Positions 55,132 to 63,961 are shown, counted from the stretch's first letter. The stretch is 64,000 nucleotides of DNA from Sphingomonas sp. Leaf17 (GCF_001421505.1 NZ_LMKL01000006.1:248001-312000); one strand, 5' to 3'. The notes: generated by a model from the sequence alone, not told the origin. Made by a program: numbers and translations.

Positions 55132-56265
55132 TCAGGATAGATGGGGGGTCGGAATGGATGGGGTGTCGGTCGGCCAGAGCCGCGCGGCCAGCGCCTCCAG
55201 CCAGTCGGCTGCGTCGGCGGCGGGCGCGTCCGCGATCATCGCGCGCTGGCGGTCGGGGCGATGACGGGCCAGCGTCTCCCCGATCGCGTTGGTCCAGGCA
55301 TCGGCGGACGAGGGTAGGTGCGGGCGGACGCACGCGACGCCGGCCGCCGCCAGCGCGTCGGCCTTGCGGTGCTGTTCGTCGAAATAGCGCCATTCGGGCA
55401 CCGCCAGCCACGGCCGCGCCGCCGCCAGGATCTGCTGACAGGTGGTGTTGCCGGTCGAGGCGATGACCAGATCGGCGGCGGCGATATGGTCGGCGGCGGT
55501 GTCGACCCAGCCGCGATGCTCGATATTGGCCAGCTCGGTCGCGTGCCAGTCGCGCACGACCGGGCCGATCGTGATCCAGCGGGCGTCCGGGCGGCTGCGC
55601 GCGCCGACGCCGAGCGGAGCCTGACCGAAACCGCTGCCGCCGCCGCCCGCCATGACGAGGATCATCTCGGCATCCTCGGCGACGCCGATCCGCAGGCGGG
55701 CCTGCGCGCGGTCGGGCACACGCGTGTCGACGCCAAGCCCGCCGGCAAAGCAGGTGCGGGCGCGCATGGCGGCGTCCCAGTCGGGCTGGGCCAGATCGGC
55801 GTGGAAGGCGGCGAGCAGCCCGGCCGCCCCGTCATAGGCGGCGCGGTGGCCGGCATCGCTGCGGTCGCCATGCTGCAGCACCTTGACGTGGGGCACGCTG
55901 CAGATGCGGGACAGTTGCGCGATCTCGGCGGACACGTCGCAGATCATCAGCGCAGGGTCGGCGCTGTCGAACCAGGTCGCGATCGTCGCCATTGCATGAC
56001 GGATGCCCGGCCAGCCGAGCGGCGCGCAGTGCAGCGTCGCCGGCGTCGGCACCCAGTCCATGCCGGCCGCCTCGCCGCCCGTCGCCTCGAACAGCGACGG
56101 GATGCGGATGATGGTGGCGTGCGCGGGCAGCGGCGGGAAGATGTCGTCGGCTGCACAGAAGATCGTCAGCGGCCGGTCGGTGGGCAAGGCGTGCGCGATC
56201 GCAGCGCAGCGTTCGGCATGGCCGCGTCCCTGATGATGGACGAAATAGCCGAACGGCCGCCTCAT
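55132..56265 (-). CDS. glycosyltransferase, GT28/MurG-like
   Basis: This is a 377-residue protein that starts MRRPFGYFVHHQGRGHAERC, the pattern of GT-B enzymes of the MurG/monogalactosyldiacylglycerol synthase type (a glycine-rich loop with HxxGxGHxxR). The C-terminal donor domain has MILVMAGGGGSGFGQAPLG and LVIASTGNTTCQQILAAARP, the characteristic S/T-G-x-N/T region, followed by QHRKADALAAAGV. The start ATG at 56265 overlaps the end of the SPS-like gene by 4 bp (ATGA); the upstream extension of the open frame is inside that gene. Donor and acceptor are unknown. Confidence 0.8.
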   Translation of the reverse strand: MRRPFGYFVHHQGRGHAERCAAIAHALPTDRPLTIFCAADDIFPPLPAHATIIRIPSLFEATGGEAAGMDWVPTPATLHCAPLGWPGIRHAMATIATWFDSADPALMICDVSAEIAQLSRICSVPHVKVLQHGDRSDAGHRAAYDGAAGLLAAFHADLAQPDWDAAMRARTCFAGGLGVDTRVPDRAQARLRIGVAEDAEMILVMAGGGGSGFGQAPLGVGARSRPDARWITIGPVVRDWHATELANIEHRGWVDTAADHIAAADLVIASTGNTTCQQILAAARPWLAVPEWRYFDEQHRKADALAAAGVACVRPHLPSSADAWTNAIGETLARHRPDRQRAMIADAPAADAADWLEALAARLWPTDTPSIPTPHLS

Positions 56266-58274
56266 GCCGCCACCTGCGCCGCATCCGGCATCGACATGAA
56301 GCGCGCCAGCCCCTCGATCACGCCCGCCGCGTGGAGCCGCGTCGCGCGGTACAGTCCGGCGCGGGGAGCAAGATCGGCCAGCTCGTCGCCGGCATTGGCA
56401 ACGACGATCGCAAAGCCGCATGCCGCCAGCATGTCGGCGTCGTTGCCGCTGTCGCCCGCCGCGATGCAGTCGGCCAGCGTCAAGCCCGTGCGCGCCGCAT
56501 AGGCCGCCACCGCCGCCGCCTTGCCCGCCGCCGGGGCCAGCACGTCGATCAGCCGCCCGTGGGAGAACACGACCCGCGCCGACAGATCCGCCGCCGCCAG
56601 CGCCGTGCGGATCGCCGTGGCGTCGGCGGCGGTGCCGAAGAAGCTCAGTTTGTGCGGGCCGGCGGTCGATTCCGGCTGCGGTGCGATGCCCAGCGGGGCC
56701 AGCGTACGGCGCACCGCCGGCAGATTCCAGTCCGCGTCCAGGGCGTCGGCATAGGCCGCCCATTCCTGCCAGCCCCCGGCGGCGTCGGCGATCATGATCC
56801 GGGTGCCGACATCGACGATCCAGCCATCGGGGTCGGGCAGATGCCACTGCGCCAGCACGCGACGCGCTTCGTCGAACGACCGGCCGGTCGCGACGACGAA
56901 CGGCAGGTCGCTGGCCCGCCGCCACCGGGCAAAGGCGCGGGCGGCATCGGCGCAACCGGTCAGCGTGTTGTCGATGTCGCTGGCCAGCAACGCAGGCCGG
57001 CGTGACAGCCCGGCATAGACCGCAACCGATCCCGCAGCATAGGCCGCCCAGTCATACCGCCCGACGCCCGCCAGCGCCGCCGCCCGGTACCGTGCGTGCG
57101 TCGCCGGATCGCTGATGATCGCCAGACAGGCATCGGCGATCGCGGCGTCGTCGCGCGGATCGACCAGCAGGCCGTGGCCGATGGTGGCCACGATCTCCGC
57201 CGGGCCGCCAGCCCGGGTCGCGACCACCGGCACGCCCATCGCCGCGGCCTCGATCAGGGTCAGGCCGAACGGCTCGTGCAGCGCGGGGTTGACGAACACC
57301 CCGCCCCGGCTGGCGCGGGCGTACAGCGCGGTCACGTCGGCCGCGTCATGCGCGGACGGCAGGGCGACCCGCCCGCACAGCGCCGGCGTGGCGCACAGGC
57401 CGAACAACGCGTCGCGCACCACCCGCTCCTCGTCCGAGGGTTGCCCGTCGTGCTGGCCGGCCAGGATCACGAGGTTGGCGGCATCGCGCAACAGGGCATT
57501 GCCGGCATAGGCACGGACCAGCGCGGCCAGGTTCTTCTTGGCGACCGGCCGGGCGATGGCAAGGATGATCGGCCGGTCGGGCGCGTCGAACCAGTCGTCC
57601 AGCCCGTCCGCCAGCGTCGTCGCGCCGGGCGCACCAGCCCGCCGCGGCACGCCGGGCGGCAGGCGGTGGATCCGGCCGTCGACGGATACGCCGTACGCCG
57701 CCACCTGCCGCTCCCCCTCGTCGCGGGTCGAAACGATCAGCGCATCGGCCTGCGCGATGGCGGCGCGTTCGTCGGCGATCCGCGCTTCGAGTGCGGCTGT
57801 ATCGCCTGCCCCCGACCCACGCTTGTCGATCGCCAGCGCGTGGGGGGTGTAGACGACCGGAATCCCGAACCGCCGCCGCGCCGCCATCGCCACCGCCGCC
57901 GCATCGGCGAAATGGGCGTGGATCACGTCCGGCAGGTCCGGCAGCCGCGACAGGTGCGCGCAGAACGCCTCGGTGAACGCCGGCAGATCGGCGGCCAGCC
58001 GTTCCTTTTCGAGATAGGCGGTGTTGGCGGTGGCGATCCGGTCGATCGTCACGCGATCGGTCACGCGCTCCTGCGCCTGCGCGTGGATCGCCGGCAGATG
58101 TGCGCCCCGGAACGCGCGGGTGACGATCGACACGCGCATCACCCCCGGCGACGCGGCCTGGGCGATGGCCGCGTCCAGGACATAGGCGATATGGCCCCCG
58201 GTATCCGCGGTAAAGCCGAACGCGATCGGCGGCGCTTTCAGGCAGCCCGCCAGAGCCAGATGCAGGATGAACAA
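56262..58274 (-). CDS. bifunctional GT4 glycosyltransferase / HAD phosphatase, sucrose-phosphate-synthase-like
   Basis: This is a 670-residue fusion (from a TTG at 58274; the frame is open to a GTG at 58373, so the start is uncertain). Residues 1 to about 425 are a GT-B glycosyltransferase with FTADTGGHIAYVLDAA (the DTGG motif of sucrose-phosphate and mannosylfructose-phosphate synthases), HAHFADAAAVA, YTPHALAIDKRG, LAIARPVAKKNLAALV and EPFGLTLIEAAAMGVPVVAT. Residues from about 430 form a HAD-IIB phosphatase of the sucrose-phosphatase type: SDIDNTLTG (D-x-D), VVATGRSFDEARRVL, HKLSFFGT and IAAGDSGNDADMLAACG, with the Lys/Asp residues intact. By family knowledge such enzymes make a phosphorylated disaccharide and then dephosphorylate it; here this is inferred. 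It is first in an operon with three other glycosyltransferases. Confidence 0.84.
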   Translation of the reverse strand: MFILHLALAGCLKAPPIAFGFTADTGGHIAYVLDAAIAQAASPGVMRVSIVTRAFRGAHLPAIHAQAQERVTDRVTIDRIATANTAYLEKERLAADLPAFTEAFCAHLSRLPDLPDVIHAHFADAAAVAMAARRRFGIPVVYTPHALAIDKRGSGAGDTAALEARIADERAAIAQADALIVSTRDEGERQVAAYGVSVDGRIHRLPPGVPRRAGAPGATTLADGLDDWFDAPDRPIILAIARPVAKKNLAALVRAYAGNALLRDAANLVILAGQHDGQPSDEERVVRDALFGLCATPALCGRVALPSAHDAADVTALYARASRGGVFVNPALHEPFGLTLIEAAAMGVPVVATRAGGPAEIVATIGHGLLVDPRDDAAIADACLAIISDPATHARYRAAALAGVGRYDWAAYAAGSVAVYAGLSRRPALLASDIDNTLTGCADAARAFARWRRASDLPFVVATGRSFDEARRVLAQWHLPDPDGWIVDVGTRIMIADAAGGWQEWAAYADALDADWNLPAVRRTLAPLGIAPQPESTAGPHKLSFFGTAADATAIRTALAAADLSARVVFSHGRLIDVLAPAAGKAAAVAAYAARTGLTLADCIAAGDSGNDADMLAACGFAIVVANAGDELADLAPRAGLYRATRLHAAGVIEGLARFMSMPDAAQVAA

Positions 58275-58453
58275 GATCGTGCCGTATCCGGCTGGAAAAG
58301 CGGCGACAACACGAGTCGTACTGATCCGTGATAGTCTGGATCGCACCAGCGGGAGCCGGTGCCGTCCGGCCACGCGATGGTTCTGCGATATTTGGTGCGG
58401 CGGCGCGCGTTCCGGCCTAGTGTCCGGTTCGCTTACAAAGAGGCTCAGTCACG

Positions 58454-59188
58454 ATGAACACCCCCGGCGCCGGCCCCGTCACGACGCTACACCTGATCCT
58501 GATCGCGATCCTCGCGGTACTGACGATCGCCATGATCGCGCGCGGCGTCATCCTGAAACGCCGCCGTGCCGAAGCGCAGGCCGTGCAGGACGAGGCGATC
58601 GAAAGCCAGACGGCCTCCGCCCCGGCTCCCGCGATCTCACCGCCCCCGGCGACCGAGGCGGAGGCGGTCGCGCCGCCGCCGCCGCCGCCCCCACCGCCAG
58701 CGTCTCCTCCGGCACCCGTACCGGCCGAACCGGTGGCGTCGCCCGAACCCGCGCCCGAACCCGCGCCGCGTGACGAGCCGCCCGCCCACGCCACGCTGGC
58801 CGACGAACCCGTCGCCGCGGTCGCGCCGTTCGACCCAAGCCCCGCTCCGCTCGTGCCGGAACCGGTCACACCCGACCCGGTGCCGGTCGCGGATATCGCG
58901 CCGGTCGCAGCCCCCGCCCCGACGCCACCCGCGCCCGTTGCCGATCCGGGCGACTGGCCGGTGACGACGCTGAAAGGTCTGGGGCCAAAGGTCGCGGCGA
59001 TGCTGGGGCAGCACGGCGTGACCACCATCGCCGACATGGCCGCGCTGGACACGCCGAGCGCGCAGGCCATCGACGCACAGCTTGGCGCGTTCACCGGCCG
59101 CATGGGCCGCGACCGCTGGATCGATCAGGCACAGTTGCTGGCGGCCGGCGACATCAAGGGGTTCGAGGCCGCGTTCGGCAAGTTGTGA
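58454..59188 (+). CDS. membrane-anchored helix-hairpin-helix protein
   Basis: This is a 244-residue protein. An N-terminal transmembrane helix (about residues 11-31, TLHLILIAILAVLTIAMIAR) is followed by a long Pro/Ala/Glu-rich region (about 55-165) and a C-terminal helix-hairpin-helix domain: VTTLKGLGPKVAAMLGQHGV, then TTIADMAALD and LGAFTGRMGRDRWIDQAQ. The HhH part matches the C-terminal extension seen in alphaproteobacterial NuoE and in small 5'-nuclease-like HhH proteins; it could bind DNA or nucleic acid near the membrane, which is inferred. It is divergent from the glycosyltransferase operon, with 179 bp between the starts. The low-complexity region would be disordered. Confidence 0.8.
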   Translation: MNTPGAGPVTTLHLILIAILAVLTIAMIARGVILKRRRAEAQAVQDEAIESQTASAPAPAISPPPATEAEAVAPPPPPPPPPASPPAPVPAEPVASPEPAPEPAPRDEPPAHATLADEPVAAVAPFDPSPAPLVPEPVTPDPVPVADIAPVAAPAPTPPAPVADPGDWPVTTLKGLGPKVAAMLGQHGVTTIADMAALDTPSAQAIDAQLGAFTGRMGRDRWIDQAQLLAAGDIKGFEAAFGKL

Positions 59189-59275
59189 TTGGCGGGGTGC
59201 GTATCGTCAAAGATACTGCCAGTTCCGTTGCCTGACACCGGCGGGGGCAAGACGAATGGCGGCGGTTGCCCCCGG

Positions 59276-59362
59276 TCCTTCACGCGGGCGGGAGTCCAGA
59301 AACCAGCAGAACACCAGCCTGCGGTACGCGAAACCCTGGCCCCCGCCTGCGCGGGGGAACTG
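59276..59362. repeat. paired inverted intergenic element (copy 4)
   Basis: Left arm: TTCACGCGGGCGGGAGTCCAG. Right arm contains CCCTGGCCCCCGCCTGCGCG and GGGGGAAC, the near inverse. It fills the gap between the HhH gene and phbB, just before the phbB terminator. Same family as the elements at 5771, 9149 and 22847. Confidence 0.6.
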
Positions 59363-59443
59363 CATGTGATTTTACACGGCCATAGCCTGCGGAACGACTA
59401 GCCCTGTCTTCGGCAAGACCTTGATTACACACTGCCCCCCCCA

Positions 59444-59473
59444 AAAAAAGGGCGGAGAAACAGCCCCCGCCCT
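59444..59473 (-). terminator. intrinsic terminator of phbB
   Basis: Read on the minus strand: stem GGGCGG...CCGCCC with an 11-nt loop, followed by seven T residues (59444-59450 are A on the plus strand). It lies just after the phbB stop at 59486. Confidence 0.8.
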
Positions 59474-59485
59474 CTTGGGCCAGCG

Positions 59486-60208
59486 TCAATACATGTGCTG
59501 GCCGCCGTTGATGCTCAGTGTCGATCCGGTGACGAAGCCGCCCTCTTCCGAACACAGGAAGGCGACGCCGCGCGCGATCTCGCTGGCCTGGCCCAGACGC
59601 CCGACTGGGATCTTGGCGACGATCTTTTCCAGCACGTCGGCCGGAACCGCCGCGACCATGTCGGTGTCGATATAGCCCGGCGCGATCGCGTTGACCGTCA
59701 CGCCGGCGCGTGCGCCCTCCTGCGCCAGCGCCTTTGTAAAGCCGTGGATGCCCGACTTGGCGGCGGCATAGTTGACCTGGCCGTACTGGCCGGCCTGGCC
59801 GTTGATCGACCCGATGTTGACGATACGGCCCCATTTGCGCTCGCGCATGCCCGGGAACACCGCTTTCGCCATGTTGAAGCAGCCGCCAAGGTTGGTATCC
59901 ATGACCTCCTTCCACATCTGGTAGGTCATTTTCAGGATCGTGCCGTCGCGGGTGATGCCGGCATTGTTGACGACGATGTCGACCGGCCCCAGCTCCTCGG
60001 CGACCTGCGCCACGCCCGCCTGGCAGGCGTCATAGTCGGCGACGTCCCATTTGTAGGACTTGATCCCGGTACGAGCGGTGAACTCGGCCGCGCGCTCGTC
60101 ATTGCCGGCATAGGTCGCGGCGACGGTCACGCCCATGTCCTGCAACGCGAAGCTGATCGCCTCGCCAATTCCGCGCGTACCGCCGGTGACGATTGCTACC
60201 CGTGCCAT
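59486..60208 (-). CDS. phbB: acetoacetyl-CoA reductase (SDR family)
   Basis: This short-chain dehydrogenase reduces acetoacetyl-CoA to (R)-3-hydroxybutyryl-CoA with NADPH, the second step of polyhydroxybutyrate synthesis. It is 240 residues. Seen: RVAIVTGGTRGIGEAISFAL (cofactor loop TGGTRGIG), VNNAGITRDGTI, the catalytic Ser in NIGSINGQAGQYGQ and Tyr-x-x-x-Lys in NYAAAKSGIHGF, and the C-terminal IPVGRLGQASEIARGVAF, then GGFVTGSTLSINGG. The DVADYDACQAGV region and WKEVMDTNLGG are typical of PhbB. Another 3-oxoacyl reductase is possible but the match is closer to PhbB. It follows hemH by 30 bp on the same strand. Confidence 0.92.
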   Translation of the reverse strand: MARVAIVTGGTRGIGEAISFALQDMGVTVAATYAGNDERAAEFTARTGIKSYKWDVADYDACQAGVAQVAEELGPVDIVVNNAGITRDGTILKMTYQMWKEVMDTNLGGCFNMAKAVFPGMRERKWGRIVNIGSINGQAGQYGQVNYAAAKSGIHGFTKALAQEGARAGVTVNAIAPGYIDTDMVAAVPADVLEKIVAKIPVGRLGQASEIARGVAFLCSEEGGFVTGSTLSINGGQHMY

Positions 60209-60238
60209 AGTCTCTCTCTCCCAAGGTTTCCCCTACGG

Positions 60239-61246
60239 TTAGAGAGGCTTTACCCAGCCTTCAAGCTCTGTTCCGATGATGCGGCGCAGCATTCGTATAC
60301 CGGTTTCGCTGTCGTTCAGGCACGGGATATAGGCGAAATGGCTGCCGCCTGCGCCCGTGAAGCTCTCGCGGCCCCGGATCGCCAGCTCCTCCAGCGTTTC
60401 CAGGCAGTCGGCGGAAAAGCCGGGCGCGAAGATCGCCACGCGCTTCGTACCGCTGCGCGCCAGATCCTCCAGCGTCGTGTCGGTTGCCGGCCCCAGCCAT
60501 TTTTGCGGGCCGAAGCGCGACTGGAACGCGATGGTCACGGGCTTGCCAAGCGCCTCGGACAACAGCCGCGCGGTCTTCTGGCAGTGGCAGTGATACGGGT
60601 CGCCCAGCGCCAGCGTCCGCTTCGGCATGCCGTGGAAGCTGGCGATCAGCACCTCCGGCACGAAGTCCAGATCGGCAAGCCCCCTCTCCACCGACTCCTT
60701 CAGCGCGTCGATGTAGCGCGGGTCGTCATAATAGGGCGGCAGGGTGCGGATCGCCGGCTGCCACCGCTGTTTCGCCAGATGCGCGAACGCCTTGTCGTTG
60801 GCAGTCGCGGTCGTCGCCGCGCAATATTGCGGATAGAGCGGGGCCAGCAGGATGCGCTCGCACCCCGCATCCTTCATCGCCTGCAACCGTTCGGCGATCG
60901 CGGGCTTGCCGTAGCGCATCGCCCAGTCGACCAGCACGGTCGGCCCGAACGCATCCTTCAGCGCGGTCGCCTGCGCGCGCGTGACGGCGGCAAGCGGCGA
61001 GCCGTCGTCGGTCCAGACCTGCGCATAGGCGTGCGCCGACTTTTTCGGCCGGGTGTTCAGGATGATCCCGCGCAGGATCGGCTGCCACGCCAGCGCCGGA
61101 ATCTCGACCACGCGCCTGTCGGACAGGAACTCCCCCAGATAGCGGCGCACCGCCTTTGCATCGGGCGCGTCGGGCGTGCCGAGGTTCATCACGAGCACAC
61201 CGATTTTCGGCGCGGGGACGGGCGGGTGGTCGGCGGGAAGGTTCAT
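60239..61246 (-). CDS. hemH: ferrochelatase
   Basis: HemH inserts iron into protoporphyrin IX, the last step of haem synthesis, at the membrane or cytoplasm. The 335-residue protein has KIGVLVMNLGTPDAPDAKAV, RYLGEFLSDRRVVEIP, VDWAMRYGKPAI, LLAPLYPQYCAATTAT, the metal-binding His in ASFHGMPKRTLALGDPY, and SRFGPQKWLGPATD with IFAPGFSADCLETLEE (iron-side Glu), all class-typical. The start ATG at 61246 lies 9 bp after the stop of the Mo-hydroxylase gene, so the four minus-strand genes at 59.5-63.9 kb may be one transcript. CHCQKTARLL carries cysteines outside the usual FeS positions; no FeS cluster is claimed. Confidence 0.96.
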   Translation of the reverse strand: MNLPADHPPVPAPKIGVLVMNLGTPDAPDAKAVRRYLGEFLSDRRVVEIPALAWQPILRGIILNTRPKKSAHAYAQVWTDDGSPLAAVTRAQATALKDAFGPTVLVDWAMRYGKPAIAERLQAMKDAGCERILLAPLYPQYCAATTATANDKAFAHLAKQRWQPAIRTLPPYYDDPRYIDALKESVERGLADLDFVPEVLIASFHGMPKRTLALGDPYHCHCQKTARLLSEALGKPVTIAFQSRFGPQKWLGPATDTTLEDLARSGTKRVAIFAPGFSADCLETLEELAIRGRESFTGAGGSHFAYIPCLNDSETGIRMLRRIIGTELEGWVKPL

Positions 61247-61255
61247 GGTCCGGTC

Positions 61256-63493
61256 CTAGCGCCCCCCCGTTCGCAGCGGAAGCGTACGGATGCGATAGCC
61301 CGTCGCGGCGCGCAGCGCGTTGGCGATGGCCGGCGCGACCGCGGGTACGCCGATCTCGGATACGCCGCCGGGGGCCTCGCCGCTCTGGATCAGCTCGACC
61401 GTGATGTCGGGTGCGTCGGCCAGTCGCGGCAGCGCCAGCGCGTCGAACCCGCGCGCATCGGCCAGACCGCGCGTGATGCCGGTGCTGGCCCCCAGCGCCT
61501 GGGCCATGCCGAAGATCAGCCCGCCCTCGATCTGCTGGCGGACGATGTCGGGGTTGATCGCGCGGCCGCAATCGACCGCCGCGACCAGCCGGTCGATGCG
61601 CGGCGACTGGCTTTCGTCGATATGCGCCTCGGCCAGCACCGCGACCCGGCTGCCGCGAAACCGGTGCGCGGCGATGCCCTGTCCACCGCCGGCGACGCCG
61701 CCGTCCCAGCCACCCAGTGCGGCGGCGGTCGACAGGCAGCGCGCGAGCCGGGGGTCACCGCCCAGCATCCCGATCCGGTACGACATCGGCTCGACGCCTG
61801 CGACATGCGCCAGTTCGTCGAGGAAACATTCGGTGAAGAACGCGGTCAGGGCGTGCATCCCGCCGCGCAAATGCCCGGTGGTCAGGCCGATATCGGCGGG
61901 ATGATGGTCGATCGCATAGGTCGGCATGGCATAGGGCGGCAGTGCGCCGGCCACCGCATAGGGGTCTCCCGTCCGCCCGCCGAGCGCCACGTCGGTATAG
62001 GCCCCCGGCATCAGCCGCCGCGCAAGGTCGTGGCCGGTCGCCGGCGCCGCGATCCTCGCGCTCCAGCCAAGGATCCCGCCGCCCGGGGCGAGGCGCGCCG
62101 CCATCCGCGCCCTGGCAGGCGGGCGGAACCGGTCGTGGAGCGATGCCTCGCCCCGGCTCCACACGACGCTGACCGGGCGTTTCAGCTTCACCGCCAGCAC
62201 CGCCGCCTGTTCGGCCGCGTCGTTTTCCAGACCGGCCCCGAACGACCCGCCGGCCTGCATGACATGGACGACGACCTGCCCTTCCGCGATGCCGGCCGCG
62301 CGCGCGGCGGCGGCGCGGGCCTGTACCGGGGCCAGCGTCGGCAGCCAGAGTTCCAGCCGCCCCTCGCGGTACTGCGCGACCGCCGCCGGTGTCTCGATGG
62401 CGGCATGGACGCCAAGGCCGACGGTATATTCGGCGGTGACGATCGTGGCCTGGCGGAACACCGTCGCCAGGTCGCCGGCCTGCGCCATGCGGATGCCGGG
62501 CGCGTCGAGTGCCGCGTCCAGCGCGCGGGCGATCGACGCATCGTCGATCACGACCCCGCGCGTGGCGAACCGGGGGGCCAGCGCGTCCAGCCCGCGCTGC
62601 GCCGCCCAGCTCGTGACGCCGGCGGCGGCGACCCAGCGATCGGTTTCGACCACGCTCACCATGCCCGCCACCCGGTCGGCGGCGGCCCGGTCGACCGCCA
62701 CCAGCCGGCTGTCGCCGATCGGCCCGGCGCGCACCGCGACATGGATCATGTCGGCCAGGCGGATGTCGGCGGTGAAATTGGCCGACCCGTCGACCTTCGA
62801 CGGCGCGTCGAGCCGGGGCACCGGCCGCCCCGTCAGCGCGCCCGCACCCTGGGTACCCAGCGGCAACGGGTCGGGCAGCGTGCCGCCCGCCGCCGCGTCC
62901 GCGATCTCGCCGAAGCGGATCCGCCGGTTGCCGTTCACGACGAAGCCGGCAGCGACGGTGCAGGCGGTCCAGTCCACGTCCCGCCCCTCTTCGGCCCAGC
63001 GCGCGGCGGCGGCCTTGCACAGCAGCGCGCGCGCGCCTGCCCCCGCACGCCTGCACCCATCCTCGAACATCCTGACCGAGCTGGACGCCGCCGTCAGCAT
63101 CGTCGCGGTCCGCGTCGCATGGGTGGCGCGCACCCCGTCCGGCATCCGGTCGAACGCGCCCTCGAACAGGTCATCCAGTCCCAGCGGATTGGCGTAGAGC
63201 GGGCTGAGCGGCGCGGGTTCCACCCCGACCGTGCGCCAGTCGGCCCCCAGTTCGTCGGCGACGACCTGCGCCAGCACGGTCCAGATGCCCTGGCCATGTT
63301 CGGTCTGCGGCACCGCGACGGTGACGTGCCCGTCATGGCCGATCTTCAGCCACGCGCCATAACCGGTCTCACCCGGGTTCAGCGTCACGCTCGGCGCATA
63401 GTCGCGCGGCCACAGCCCCCAGGCGACGACCAGCCCGAGTCCCGCCCCGCCGCCGATCAGCAGCCTGCGCCTGTCGATCCATCCATCCGCCAT
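61256..63493 (-). CDS. molybdenum hydroxylase large subunit, IorB-like, with Tat signal
   Basis: This is a 745-residue member of the xanthine dehydrogenase/aldehyde oxidase family of the isoquinoline 1-oxidoreductase beta (IorB) branch. A twin-arginine-type signal is visible at the N-terminus (DRRRLLIGGGAGLGLVVAWG), so it is probably exported folded, with a molybdenum cofactor. Family segments: TVAVPQTEHGQGIWTVLAQV, PVPRLDAPSKVDGSANFTAD, GGSFGAGLENDAAEQAAVLA, and GGVSEIGVPAVAPAIANAL with the catalytic Glu. IorB works with a small 2Fe-2S subunit (IorA) that is not adjacent here. The substrate (an aldehyde or N-heterocycle) is unknown. ATG 63493 is preferred because the signal starts there. It ends 9 bp before hemH. 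Confidence 0.9.
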   Translation of the reverse strand: MADGWIDRRRLLIGGGAGLGLVVAWGLWPRDYAPSVTLNPGETGYGAWLKIGHDGHVTVAVPQTEHGQGIWTVLAQVVADELGADWRTVGVEPAPLSPLYANPLGLDDLFEGAFDRMPDGVRATHATRTATMLTAASSSVRMFEDGCRRAGAGARALLCKAAAARWAEEGRDVDWTACTVAAGFVVNGNRRIRFGEIADAAAGGTLPDPLPLGTQGAGALTGRPVPRLDAPSKVDGSANFTADIRLADMIHVAVRAGPIGDSRLVAVDRAAADRVAGMVSVVETDRWVAAAGVTSWAAQRGLDALAPRFATRGVVIDDASIARALDAALDAPGIRMAQAGDLATVFRQATIVTAEYTVGLGVHAAIETPAAVAQYREGRLELWLPTLAPVQARAAAARAAGIAEGQVVVHVMQAGGSFGAGLENDAAEQAAVLAVKLKRPVSVVWSRGEASLHDRFRPPARARMAARLAPGGGILGWSARIAAPATGHDLARRLMPGAYTDVALGGRTGDPYAVAGALPPYAMPTYAIDHHPADIGLTTGHLRGGMHALTAFFTECFLDELAHVAGVEPMSYRIGMLGGDPRLARCLSTAAALGGWDGGVAGGGQGIAAHRFRGSRVAVLAEAHIDESQSPRIDRLVAAVDCGRAINPDIVRQQIEGGLIFGMAQALGASTGITRGLADARGFDALALPRLADAPDITVELIQSGEAPGGVSEIGVPAVAPAIANALRAATGYRIRTLPLRTGGR

Positions 63494-63547
63494 GACGACC
63501 CGCCTAAGCGCCAAACCGCGTTACGGCAACGCCCCCAAAACCGGGGT

Positions 63548-63922
63548 CTAGGCCGGGACCGGACCCCGCCGGTCGGCAAGCCAGGCCTTCGCCTCGTCCA
63601 GCGTCATGAACACACGCAGCCGGGGATGCACCAGCGTCCGTTCCGCCTGCAACTTGTTCAGGTGGCTGCCGACCACCACCGCGGCGTGGCCGGGCGTCAG
63701 GGCCATGCCGCCGCGCATGATGAGCGCCAGCCCGTCGGCGACGTCGTTGGCCTGCACCGGAAAACCGCGCGAATCGACCAGCACGTCGAACGGCCGACCG
63801 GCGGCATGGGCGTCGCGCGCGCGTCCGCCAAGGGTGGCGGCCAGCACGGGCACTTCGTCCGGCGTCAGGAACCCGTCGATCGTGATCGTCAGCAAACCCG
63901 CCGTCTCGTCGATATCGACCAT
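63548..63922 (-). CDS. small STAS-like protein of unknown function
   Basis: This is a 124-residue protein without signal or membrane helix. The pattern MVDIDETAGLLTITIDGFLT, PDEVPVLAATLGG, RPFDVLVDSRGFPVQ and HPRLRVFMTLDEAKAWLA looks like the STAS/SpoIIAA-type fold (alternating beta strands and helices, with a C-terminal DEAKAWL helix) seen in many small sphingomonad proteins. Its function is unknown. The ATG at 63922 is the start; a TTG 3 bases upstream is not needed. It lies 54 bp before the Mo-hydroxylase gene on the same strand. Confidence 0.72.
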   Translation of the reverse strand: MVDIDETAGLLTITIDGFLTPDEVPVLAATLGGRARDAHAAGRPFDVLVDSRGFPVQANDVADGLALIMRGGMALTPGHAAVVVGSHLNKLQAERTLVHPRLRVFMTLDEAKAWLADRRGPVPA

Positions 63923-63961
63923 CAAATCGTCCCGTGATCCGTCATGACATGACCGCCGGCA

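Noticed and set aside
59495-63937. A 1480-codon open frame antisense to four genes
   Set aside because: The longest of the shadow frames; the minus strand carries four well-recognised or plausible genes with proper starts and stops.
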